64,000 bases of DNA from Promicromonospora iranensis (GTDB taxonomy: Bacteria; Actinomycetota; Actinomycetes; Actinomycetales; Cellulomonadaceae). The position numbers were made by a program, and so were the translations under genes. Below are positions 8,412 through 15,384 of this stretch, one piece after another. Location of the stretch: the NCBI RefSeq assembly GCF_028994775.1, contig NZ_JAJQMN010000004.1, positions 310,001 to 374,000 of the forward strand, given 5' to 3'. Numbering within the stretch: position 1 is the stretch's first letter; every line of letters begins with the position of its first letter. Under the pieces are notes generated by a model. The model was not told the origin of the DNA and did not search any database. It was given only the letters and a program-made list of their open reading frames with translations.

Positions 8412-8864
8412 TCAAGCCCGTTCGTGGAGGGTCTCGACCCGTCTACGGATGCGCGCCACGATGCTCCGGGTCGCGAGCTTGTGGATGCGCGAGTCGATCA
8501 CCAGCAGCCGGTAGAGGGCACCGAGGACGCCCGGGAAGGTCGCGTCGGTGTGCGCTTCCAGGCGCGTGCCGGCGTCCGTCGGCGCCAGGTGGAAGGTGAG
8601 CGTGTAGACCGAGAACCGGTGGACGCCGTCGAGCACGAGCCGGGACGGCGGATCCGCCGTCGCCACGCGGAAGCCGGGGACCACCGAACCTGCCGCGAGA
8701 GGTCTCGGGCCTGAGGGCCGCCTGTCGCGGCAGCCGATCAGGTGCACGTACCAGGACGGCTGCCCGAGCACCTCGACCTGGTCGAGGACGGCGCCCCACA
8801 CGACGTCGGGCGGGGCCGTGAGCGTGGCTGCGCGGACGTCCTGGTAGCGCCGGGGGCCGGTCAT
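8412..8864 (-). CDS. SRPBCC (START-like) family protein
   Basis: This encodes 150 residues. The pattern is that of a polyketide-cyclase/SRPBCC fold: an N-terminal strand with 'A-A-T-L-T-A-P-P-D-V-V-W-G-A-V', a long central beta sheet ('S-V-Y-T-L-T-F-H-L-A-P', 'G-T-R-L-E-A-H-T-D') and a long C-terminal helix ('R-S-I-V-A-R-I-R-R-R-V-E-T-L'). Such proteins have a deep hydrophobic cavity for lipid-like ligands. No catalytic residues can be assigned. It is a single gene with no obvious operon partner. Confidence 0.75.
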   Translation of the reverse strand: MTGPRRYQDVRAATLTAPPDVVWGAVLDQVEVLGQPSWYVHLIGCRDRRPSGPRPLAAGSVVPGFRVATADPPSRLVLDGVHRFSVYTLTFHLAPTDAGTRLEAHTDATFPGVLGALYRLLVIDSRIHKLATRSIVARIRRRVETLHERA

Positions 8865-8913
8865 GCTGGGACTCTATCGGCCGGTCAAACCCTCCGAGGC
8901 TGGGGCTGCCGAG

Positions 8914-9222
8914 TCAGTCCTTGAGGGGGTCGTGTCCCCAGTTCATCAGGGAGTAGCGCCACCTCGTGTGCTCCACGTCCCCGTCCGGGTGCTGGGCGAG
9001 GTGCCGGTGCACGTACCCGACGACCTTGCGCATGTGCGCCTCGTCGTCTTCCGTCAGGTCGCCCTTCTTCGTGCGCAGCAGCCGCAAGATGTGCCTGCCG
9101 GACTCGTGTCCGACCGACTCGCCACCGTCCGACTGGCCCACCGACTTCGACTCGTCGGTGTCCAGCCACCGCTCCAGCTCGCTCGCCGTCATGTTCACGG
9201 CCTCGTCGAACTCGTCGCTCAT
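8914..9222 (-). CDS. DUF3140 domain protein
   Basis: This encodes 102 residues. The sequence follows the DUF3140 pattern: 'E-F-D-E-A-V-N-M-T-A-S-E-L-E-R-W-L-D-T-D-E-S', then 'GRHILRLLRTKKGDLTEDD', and the C-terminus 'RWRYSLMNWGHDPLKD'. The family is small, cytoplasmic and of unknown biochemistry. It overlaps the DUF2945 gene by four bases (ATGA), so the two are translationally coupled. The same gene pair recurs in actinobacteria and suggests a shared function, perhaps in stress or DNA handling. Confidence 0.88.
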   Translation of the reverse strand: MSDEFDEAVNMTASELERWLDTDESKSVGQSDGGESVGHESGRHILRLLRTKKGDLTEDDEAHMRKVVGYVHRHLAQHPDGDVEHTRWRYSLMNWGHDPLKD

Positions 9223-9434
9223 GCGTCGTCCTCCAGTGCGGAGGGCTTGTGGACGGCGTCCTTGCCGCTCTTGTCGCTGCGCACGCGGTACTGCGGGTCG
9301 TCCTTCGAGGCCCGGACCGTCCGGCCGGCTGCCTCGGTGTCCTCGGTGATCTCCTCGACGACCTCGCCGTGCACCGTCTGCCCGTGGCTGGACCAGGTGA
9401 CCTCGTCACCCTTGTGGAGCTTTTTCTCACCCAT
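9219..9434 (-). CDS. DUF2945 (HVA1, TUDOR-like) small protein
   Basis: This encodes 71 residues from ATG 9434. The core 'H-K-G-D-E-V-T-W-S-S-H-G' and 'V-H-G-E-V-V-E-E-I-T-E-D' is the HVA1/DUF2945 domain, a small SH3/TUDOR-like barrel. 'D-D-P-Q-Y-R-V-R-S-D-K-S-G-K-D-A-V-H-K' ends the domain. The stop overlaps the DUF3140 start. A longer in-frame extension to 9650 runs into the MarR gene and is unlikely to be real. The role is unknown. Confidence 0.88.
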   Translation of the reverse strand: MGEKKLHKGDEVTWSSHGQTVHGEVVEEITEDTEAAGRTVRASKDDPQYRVRSDKSGKDAVHKPSALEDDA

Positions 9435-9546
9435 TGGTTCAGTCTGTGTCGACCGACGGGACCTCGCACGGGCGGGCGCTTGGGAGGGTGGTCGCTCAAG
9501 CCCGGTGCGTAGCGGGCTGCGGTATGGTTGGCCGCAGCCTCGCCCG

Positions 9547-10047
9547 TCAGCTCGTCTTTCGTCGTCGCGGTGCCGCGGAACGCGGGGGCGCCGCGCGCAT
9601 GTGGTCACGAACCCTGCCCAGCACATCGAACAGGGCCTCGACGTCCGCACGCTCCAGCGGCTCGAACAGCAGCTCGTCGAGCACCGCGATATGGCCGGGG
9701 AAGACCTTCGCGAGGACGTCCCTGCCCTGCTGGGTGATCGCGACCGTGGTGCTGCGCTCGTCGTCGGGGGACGGTGCGCGCGTGACTAGCCCGCGCTGCT
9801 CGAGCGTCTGGGCCTGATAGGTGAGGCCACTGCGGCTGTAGACGACGCCGTCGGCGAGATCGGTCATGCGGTAGCTCCCGTCGGGCGAGTTGCCCAGCCG
9901 GGCCAGGAGCTGGAACTGCACGTAGCTCAGGTCGCCGGCCTCCCGCAGCTGTTGCTCGACCGTGTGCCGCAAGAGGCTGCTGACCTCGATGAGCGCGAAG
10001 TAGGCACCCAGCTCGGTGGGGTCGAAGGAACGAGGGGTATCGGCCAT
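9547..10047 (-). CDS. MarR-family transcriptional regulator
   Basis: This encodes 166 residues. The helix-turn-helix is visible in 'Y-R-M-T-D-L-A-D-G-V-V-Y-S-R-S-G-L-T' followed by the MarR wing 'L-E-Q-R-G-L-V-T-R-A-P-S-P-D-D-E-R-S-T'. The flanking helices make the dimer interface. It is divergent from the quinone oxidoreductase gene, with three copies of a palindromic operator between them. This is the classic arrangement of a repressor that controls its own gene and the neighbouring detoxification operon. The effector is probably an electrophile or phenolic compound (inference). Confidence 0.9.
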   Translation of the reverse strand: MADTPRSFDPTELGAYFALIEVSSLLRHTVEQQLREAGDLSYVQFQLLARLGNSPDGSYRMTDLADGVVYSRSGLTYQAQTLEQRGLVTRAPSPDDERSTTVAITQQGRDVLAKVFPGHIAVLDELLFEPLERADVEALFDVLGRVRDHMRAAPPRSAAPRRRKTS

Positions 10048-10061
10048 GCCCGCAGTCTACC

Positions 10062-10137
10062 TTGCTGCGAACTCGAAGTACTTGCTACGAACTCGAAGCA
10101 GTGCTACGGTCCTCACAGATGCTTCGAATCCGAAGCA
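10062..10137. promoter_or_regulatory. Three-copy MarR operator
   Basis: Three near-palindromic sites lie in the divergent intergenic region: TGCTGCGAACTCGAAGTA (10063-10080), TGCTACGAACTCGAAGCA (10083-10100) and TGCTTCGAATCCGAAGCA (10120-10137). The consensus is TGCTnCGAAyyCGAAGcA. The first two are exactly 20 bp apart, about two helical turns, which would allow two dimers on one face. The third lies 37 bp further, just ahead of the oxidoreductase ribosome binding site (GAGAGAAGG). Confidence 0.82.
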
Positions 10138-10158
10138 ACAAACTGAGAGAAGGCCATC

Positions 10159-11097
10159 ATGAAGACCGTTCGCTTCCACCAGACCGGCTCCCCCGAGGTC
10201 CTGCGCTACGAGGACACCGACCGGCCCGTCGCCGGCAAGGGCCAGGTGCTCATCCGCGTCGCCGGCTCCGCGTTCAACCCGGCCGACAACGGCATCCGAG
10301 GCGGCCTCCTGCCGATCCCGGTAACGCTCCCGCACGTGCCCGGCTACGACGTCTCCGGCACCGTCGACACGATCGGCGACGGCGTGAGCGGCCTCCAGGT
10401 CGGCGACGCCGTCGTCGGCTTCCTCCCGATGACGGAGGACGGCTCCGCGGCGGAGTACGCGGTCGCCCCCGCCGGCGTCCTCGTCAAGGCGCCGACCAGC
10501 ATCGACCTGGCCGACGCCGCCGCGCTGCCCTCCGTGGCGCTCACCGCCTGGCAGTCGCTCTTCGACGCGGCAGGGCTCAAGGAGGGTCAGCGAGTGCTGA
10601 TCACCGGTGCCGGCGGATCGGTGGGCGGCTACGCCGTCCAGCTCGCCAAGCGGGCCGGTGCCTACGTCATCGCCACGGCGAGCCCGCGCAGCCGTGACGC
10701 CGTCACGACTGCCGGCGCGGACGAGGTCATCGACCACACGGCCGCCACCGTCCTCGGATCGGTGAGCGAGCCCGTCGACGTCCTGCTCAACCTGGCGCCC
10801 ATCAGCCCCGACGAGTTCACGGCTCTCGTCGCCCTCGTCCGTGACGGCGGTGTCGTGGCCTCGACGACCGCGTGGATGCCCACGCCCAGCGACGACGAGC
10901 GCGGCGTGCGGGCCGCCGGAGTCTTCGTCCGCGCCGACGTCGACCAGCTGGCCCAGCTGGTCGCCCTGGTCGACAGCGGCGAGCTGCGTGTCGATGTGGC
11001 GCGGCGGGTGTCGCTGAGCGAGCTCCCCGCGATCCACGCACAGTCAGCCGCCGGCGAGCTGCGCGGCAAGGTCGTGGCCGTCCCCGACGCCCGCTGA
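10159..11097 (+). CDS. NADP-dependent quinone oxidoreductase-like MDR protein
   Basis: This encodes 312 residues. It shows the zinc-independent MDR pattern: N-terminal GroES-like domain ('F-N-P-A-D-N-G-I-R', 'H-V-P-G-Y-D-V-S-G-T-V') and a Rossmann half with 'V-L-I-T-G-A-G-G-S-V-G-G-Y-A-V-Q-L-A-K' and 'A-D-E-V-I-D-H'. No catalytic zinc cysteines are present. It probably reduces quinones or enones with NADPH. It is first in an operon with the alpha/beta hydrolase (36 bp gap) and the broken NmrA gene, under the MarR operators. Confidence 0.9.
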   Translation: MKTVRFHQTGSPEVLRYEDTDRPVAGKGQVLIRVAGSAFNPADNGIRGGLLPIPVTLPHVPGYDVSGTVDTIGDGVSGLQVGDAVVGFLPMTEDGSAAEYAVAPAGVLVKAPTSIDLADAAALPSVALTAWQSLFDAAGLKEGQRVLITGAGGSVGGYAVQLAKRAGAYVIATASPRSRDAVTTAGADEVIDHTAATVLGSVSEPVDVLLNLAPISPDEFTALVALVRDGGVVASTTAWMPTPSDDERGVRAAGVFVRADVDQLAQLVALVDSGELRVDVARRVSLSELPAIHAQSAAGELRGKVVAVPDAR

Positions 11098-11133
11098 TCC
11101 CTCTCCACACCTCCCCAAGAGAAGAAGTGCGAC

Positions 11134-12099
11134 ATGACGTTCACTCTCGATCCTGAGGTCGCCGCGGCCCTCGCCCCGATGGGCGAGGCCATGGCGGCAA
11201 CCACCCCACCCGCGGTCGGTGACATCGCCGGACGCCGCGCAATGTGGGAGCCCATCCTTGCCGCCGCGAGCGCGGCGCTCCCCATCCCGGCCGATGTGAC
11301 CACCAGGGACGTCGAGATCGCCACCGGCGACGGCGCGACGATCACGGCGCGCTGGTACGTGAAGGACGGCGCGCTTATGAAGGACGGCGCTGCGGGGCCG
11401 GCGGCGCTGTTCTTCCACGGCGGCGGCTACATCTTCGGGCACATCGACCAGTTCGACGGGCCTGTCTCCCGGTACGCGTCGGCGAGCGGCGTGCCCATGC
11501 TGTCGGTCGAGTACCGCCGCGCTCCCGAGCACCCTTACCCGACGCCCCTCGAGGACGCGTACGCGGCGCTGCGCTGGCTCCACGACCACGCCGCGGAGCT
11601 CGGCATCGACCCCGACCGCATCGGGGTGATGGGCGACAGCGCGGGCGGCGGCATGGCGGCGGCGCTCACGATTCTCACGCGTGAGCGCGGCGGTCCGAAG
11701 ATCGCGCGCCAGATCCTGCTGATGCCCATGCTCGACGACCGCACCACCACGCCCGACCCACTGATCGAGCCGTTCCTGATCTGGTCGTACGACGACAGCC
11801 TCACGGCCTGGCCGGCGCTGCTTGGTGAGGCCGCTGGAGGAGACCAGGTTCCTGCCACGGCGGCACCCGCCCGGTTGTCCGACGCGGCGGGTCTGCCGCC
11901 GGCGTATATCGAGGTGGGTCAGCTCGATGTGTTCCGTGATGAGGACATCGCCTACGCCGCGAAGCTGAGCCGTGCCGGGGTGGATGTGGAGTTCCACCTG
12001 CACCCGGGTGTTCCCCACGAGTTCGACTCGATCGCTCCCGAGTCGGGGGTGGCGCGGCGGGCGATCGCGGACCGGGTTCGGGCGCTGAAGGCGCTCTGA
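11134..12099 (+). CDS. Alpha/beta hydrolase, hormone-sensitive-lipase family
   Basis: This encodes 321 residues. The oxyanion motif H-G-G-G-Y-I-F-G and the nucleophile elbow G-D-S-A-G-G mark the HSL/esterase family. The acid (Asp in 'V-G-Q-L-D-V-F-R-D-E-D') and histidine ('H-P-G-V-P-H-E-F-D') complete the triad. It is cytoplasmic with no signal peptide, and probably hydrolyses short-chain esters. An AAGAGAAG site precedes ATG 11134. It is second in the MarR-controlled operon and is followed by the disrupted NmrA gene. Confidence 0.9.
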   Translation: MTFTLDPEVAAALAPMGEAMAATTPPAVGDIAGRRAMWEPILAAASAALPIPADVTTRDVEIATGDGATITARWYVKDGALMKDGAAGPAALFFHGGGYIFGHIDQFDGPVSRYASASGVPMLSVEYRRAPEHPYPTPLEDAYAALRWLHDHAAELGIDPDRIGVMGDSAGGGMAAALTILTRERGGPKIARQILLMPMLDDRTTTPDPLIEPFLIWSYDDSLTAWPALLGEAAGGDQVPATAAPARLSDAAGLPPAYIEVGQLDVFRDEDIAYAAKLSRAGVDVEFHLHPGVPHEFDSIAPESGVARRAIADRVRALKAL

Positions 12100-12213
12100 G
12101 CCTTGGCGAACGTGCTCGCGCCTCGGGTGCGAGCACGTTCACCTCTGGCACCACAGCTTCACCACCCACCAATCACGCTCGTGGGTGCATCACAACCCTT
12201 GAAGGGAAATGAC

Positions 12214-13068
12214 ATGACCTCCACACACCAGTCCCCTGTCGCCGTCATCGGCGCAACCGGCCAGCAGGGCCGCAGCGCTGTCGATGCACTGCACGACCTC
12301 GGCGTCCCGGTCCGCGCGCTCGTCCGCAACCCCGACTCCCCCGCGGCCCAGGCGCTGCGTGCGACGGGCGCCGAGGTAGTACAGGCAGACCAGGAGGACA
12401 GCCAGTCGCTCACCGACGGGCTCACCGACGTCGCGGCCCTCTTCTACATGACGACCTTCGAAGGCCCGGAAGGTCCCGCAGGCGAGGTGCGACGCGGGCA
12501 CGCCGTCGCCGAGGCAGCAGCCCGAGCGGAGGTCCCGCACGTCGTCTAATCCTCGGTAGGCGGTGCCGAGCGCGGAACCGGCATCCCCCACTTCGAGAGC
12601 AAGTTCGACGTCGAGAAGCGGCTCCGTGCGCTCGTGCCCGCCACGATCCTGCGTCCGACGTTCTTCATGGAGAACCTGACCGCGCAGCTCACGCCCAACG
12701 AGGACGGCGAGATCGTCATCCGCATGCCGATGCCGGGCGACGTGCCGGTGCAGATGGTCACCGTGCGAGACATCGGGCGGGCGGCTGCGCGGCTCCTGGT
12801 CGAGCCTGGGGCGATCGACGGCGATGCCGTTGAGATCGCGGGCGACGAGCTTTCTCTCGACCTGGTGGCCGCCCAGGCCGGCGAAGTGTTCGAGGTGCCG
12901 GCGCGGTTCGAGACCATCCCGCTCGAGTACCTCGGCGACGACGAGGATCTCAAGGCGATGTTCCGGTGGTTTGCCGAAGGGTCTTCGTATCGGGCCGACC
13001 TGGCGCAGTCGCGGTCGCTGGTGGCGGAGGTCAGGGACCTTCGGTCGTGGCTGGTCACACAGCGCTAG
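12214..13068 (+). pseudogene. NmrA-like NAD(P)-binding oxidoreductase with an in-frame TAA
   Basis: One reading frame of 285 codons carries an NmrA-type protein from ATG 12214: 'V-I-G-A-T-G-Q-Q-G-R' Rossmann motif, 'A-L-F-Y-M-T-T', then 'H-V-V-stop-S-S-V-G-G-A-E-R', and a normal C-terminal half ('I-P-H-F-E-S-K', 'L-R-P-T-F-F-M-E-N-L'). Family members have Tyr (or a similar residue) in V-V-Y-S-S-V, so TAA at 12547-12549 most likely arose from TAC or TAT by one base change. Nothing else in the frame is damaged, so the event is recent or is a sequencing error. The gene is the third of the MarR-controlled operon. Confidence 0.85.
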
Positions 13069-13340
13069 CAGGAACCGGTGCGGGTGGGAGCAGGGGGTTG
13101 AGCGGTTGCTGGCGTGGCCGGGGCACGGGGCGTTCGTCGCTTTCTCGGCGGGCAGTGCAAGACATCCGATCGTCCTCGGCGTCTTCGAATCGAACGTTGA
13201 GGTGTCGGGAGTGAGCGAACGGGTGGACCTTCGCTCCCCTGTCTTTGTCGCCGCACGTACAGGGTCGCCGTGGTTTGGTCACTGTCTCGGTGCTGGAGCT
13301 CCAACCACAGCGCATCCTCGCCCCACAATTAGCATCGGGC
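13069..13340. other. Gene-free stretch, possible frameshifted remnant
   Basis: No intact gene is visible. On the minus strand, two adjacent frames give coding-like text with a shift between them ('LWLELQHRDSDQTTATLYVRR' less its last residue, then 'GAKVHPFAHSRHLNVRFEDA') and GC-rich third positions. A decayed gene is possible but I do not recognise it. Confidence 0.2.
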
Positions 13341-13525
13341 TGCGAAGAGGTCCAGATCCGCGGAGCTTCGGGGTCTGGGCCTCTGGCAGAGTTCGACGGT
13401 CGTGACGGCCGGATATCATTTACAGGTTTGCCATGTGATTCGGAGGCGCTGGATCATTGGAATTCGGCGGTTTCTAGTCCAGCGGCGACGGAGAATGCCT
13501 GCGGAGTTCCACTCCCATCGGAGGC
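13341..13525. repeat. Diverged dispersed repeat, copy A
   Basis: This segment aligns with 22472-22653. Shared blocks are 'TCTGGGCCTCTG', 'AGGCGCTGGATC-TTGGAA' and 'GCGGTTTCTAG', followed by a 'TGCCTGC-G-GT-CCACTCC' block. The middle 35-45 bp differ. The strongest block here is about 13431-13485. It lies about 75 bp before the small HTH gene and is not part of any recognisable coding sequence. Confidence 0.6.
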
Positions 13526-13599
13526 ACGTTCTTTCTCTGCTGACGTATCGCTCATCCGGCCGCTAGCCTCGTTTCACCACATCGAGCAGGGAGACTCCC

Positions 13600-13854
13600 A
13601 TGGGTGAGCACGTCGTTGTCGATCCCAGGTTTAGGGCACTGCTGAACGAACTGCGAACGCAGCGCGCCTGGTCACTGCGCGGCCTGGGCGAGCGAGTGCA
13701 CTGCTCCCACGGGCACATCTGGGACCTTGAGCACGGTCAGAAGCGCCCGAGTCCTGCGCATCTCGCCGAGATCGCCCAACGCCTGGCACCGCACGCCGGA
13801 ATCGACACCGTGGACACCTACATCGCCCGTGCGCACGATCTTGTCGCAAGCTAG
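13600..13854 (+). CDS. Small XRE-type helix-turn-helix protein
   Basis: This encodes 84 residues from ATG 13600, with a GGGAGA site 10 bp upstream. The Cro/C1-type HTH is 'F-R-A-L-L-N-E-L-R-T-Q-R-A-W-S-L-R-G-L-G-E-R-V-H', then 'S-H-G-H-I-W-D-L-E-H-G-Q-K-R-P-S'. Short actinobacterial proteins of this kind usually act as DNA-binding partners of a neighbouring gene or as element-borne regulators. The next gene, 15 bp downstream, is a small membrane protein and probably co-transcribed. Confidence 0.8.
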   Translation: MGEHVVVDPRFRALLNELRTQRAWSLRGLGERVHCSHGHIWDLEHGQKRPSPAHLAEIAQRLAPHAGIDTVDTYIARAHDLVAS

Positions 13855-13869
13855 GCGCGACTCATTCCT

Positions 13870-14340
13870 ATGACACAGCATTGGCATCCAGACATGCGAC
13901 GACAGATGCTGACGGGTCCCACTGCGCATGCCTGGGGACTGGCGGCCGCAGTACTCATGACCGTGCTTCTTGTGTCGTTCGGTGTCTTGATCATCGGCAT
14001 CGCGCTGTCGATGGCGGGCATCGTGCCGAAAGACCTGCCCTACTTGTACGTGACGCTCACTGTGTTCCTGACGTGCGCGCTCCTAGCAGGGCGCGGCAGT
14101 TTCAGTCCGATTGACTGGTTCGTGGAACGCCGAGAGAAGCAGGAACGCGCCCAGGGCTACACCACTGCGCTCAGCGGAGTGTACGAGGACGACATAGCGG
14201 TGGACGTGGTCGACTGGCGATCCCGACGAGTGATCCGCATGGCGCACGAACCGCTGGTGGAAAGCAAGTACTTCGCCGACAAGCAGGCACAGATCAAAGA
14301 CCGGATCCGTCTCGTACGCGCAGCGAGCAAGGGCCGCTAG
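13870..14340 (+). CDS. Small two-helix membrane protein of unknown function
   Basis: This encodes 156 residues. Two hydrophobic helices, about residues 19-47 ('AWGLAAAVLMTVLLVSFGVL' onward) and 57-72 ('YLYVTLTVFLTCALLAG'), are followed by a cytoplasm-like charged tail of about 80 residues with many Arg/Lys/Glu. It follows the small HTH gene by 15 bp. The pairing of an HTH protein with a membrane partner is common in mobile DNA and phage-derived loci. No family is recognised. Confidence 0.7.
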   Translation: MTQHWHPDMRRQMLTGPTAHAWGLAAAVLMTVLLVSFGVLIIGIALSMAGIVPKDLPYLYVTLTVFLTCALLAGRGSFSPIDWFVERREKQERAQGYTTALSGVYEDDIAVDVVDWRSRRVIRMAHEPLVESKYFADKQAQIKDRIRLVRAASKGR

Positions 14341-14567
14341 AGCCGGCCTTCAGCGCGGTCCAGTAGGACCTTCATCAGCCCTTCCACCGACGCCGCACCA
14401 ACGATCTGCCCCGACTCGATCAGTCCCGGGTCTCCACAAGCGGGATCCAACGGATCTCCTCAGCCTCGTTGATGTCCGGCGCAGCACCTGTGTCATGCCC
14501 ACCACGGGCGAGGTAGACGATGTTGAGCTGGTCCACGGTGCCGACCATCGGCTGAAAGCGCAGATAC
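14341..14567 (-). pseudogene. Nudix hydrolase remnant (C-terminal part)
   Basis: The segment aligns closely with the 3' part of the intact Nudix gene at 50924-51153: the C-terminal tail, the 'A-G-E-I-V-G-A-A-S-V' region, and upstream 'D-V-N-E-A-E-E-(V)-R-W-I-P' and 'R-F-Q-P-M-V-G-T-V-D-Q'. The frame is broken around 14420-14440 and the homology stops at about 14567, before the Nudix box, so the catalytic half is gone. Orientation and the few flanking bases after the stop also match the intact copy. Confidence 0.85.
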
Positions 14568-14698
14568 TCAGCGCACCACAGGCCCAACGAACCGCTGGCA
14601 CGATTCCATGCATTGTCAGGGCCCGGCCCGAATGGTGACCTCGTCGCGTGTCGGCCTGTCCGCGCCCGAAGCAGCGAACGGTGCTCACCGACCTACTC

Positions 14699-14960
14699 TC
14701 AGGTCCCTTCCACGAGAACGACGCGGAAGGTTGCGCCCTTGAAGCGATGCGCGGCCGCAGCTTCGCGCGTCGGCCGCAGTCGGGAACTCGATCACCACGA
14801 CGCCCTCAGGAGCGGCGCCTTCAAGCACCTGCTGTTCGCCGTAGGCGGCGAGGATCTTCGCTGGATGCCCCTCAAATGTGTCTCTGACACTTGCCAGATA
14901 GGCGTCAACTTCAGCCTGGTCGTGAGTGCTCTCTTTGAAGAAAACGACGTATGCACTCAT
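14699..14960 (-). pseudogene. DUF1330 protein gene with internal deletion and frameshift
   Basis: The gene starts normally at ATG 14960 with 'M-S-A-Y-V-V-F-F-K-E-S-T', 'G-H-P-A-K-I-L-A-A-Y-G-E-Q-Q' and 'E-G-V-V-V-I-E-F-P-T-A-A-D-A-R', the hallmarks of the DUF1330 ferredoxin-like family. The frame then breaks. In another frame the usual ending 'H-R-F-K-G-A-T-F-R-V-V-L-V-E-G-T' and a stop at 14699-14701 follow directly. About a dozen residues of the canonical sequence (the W-Y-x-S-P-x-Y-Q part) are missing, so a small out-of-frame deletion explains it. The read-through frame ends at 14685. Confidence 0.75.
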
Positions 14961-15024
14961 GGCGGGCTCCTTCGAACGATGTCCAGCGCGGTGCGCCGGT
15001 GAGCGCCGCGCCGCGCGTTCGATG

Positions 15025-15081
15025 GACGAGGTCATCACAGACGCCTACCCGGAGGAGTACGCCGGACCACGACTCGTAGAA
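15025..15081 (+). pseudogene. GNAT acetyltransferase remnant (last 19 codons)
   Basis: The frame D-E-V-I-T-D-A-Y-P-E-E-Y-A-G-P-R-L-V-E matches the end of the intact lasso-cluster GNAT (58256-58312: D-E-V-I-M-D-A-I-P-E-E-Y-A-G-P-R-L-V-E), in the same orientation. Nothing upstream or downstream matches, so only the extreme C-terminus survives. Confidence 0.75.
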
Positions 15082-15384
15082 GGCCGCCGTCCGACATCTA
15101 AATCACGTGATGCCCCACCCTCTCGCATGGGGCCCTCAGCGACATCCAGGTGCTCATGGTTCCGCCGAGCCCTGGAGCCGAGAACCCGGCGCGATAACGC
15201 CACGTACGGCCACGAGGAGACGCAGGTGCCGAGCTGGTCGAGCCCAACAAGACCGGCACCTACCTCGTGTACGGCTGAGACCCGCCGAGCCGCCCTCACC
15301 GCGGCGTCGCACAGCTTCCCCCAGACTTACCGTCATCCCGTCACTTCGGACGGGACCCACACACCCCCATGGAAAGGTTCACGC
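15082..15384 (+). other. Leader region of argS, no gene
   Basis: No protein or RNA gene is evident. A possible protein tail (G-A-E-L-V-E-P-N-K-T-G-T-Y-L-V-Y-G then stop, ending near 15280 on the plus strand) hints at another decayed gene. I looked for a T-box leader before argS (specifier stem and T-box consensus) and see none. Confidence 0.3.

Noticed and set aside
15082-15384. T-box riboswitch before argS
   Set aside because: No specifier stem or T-box consensus could be recognised.
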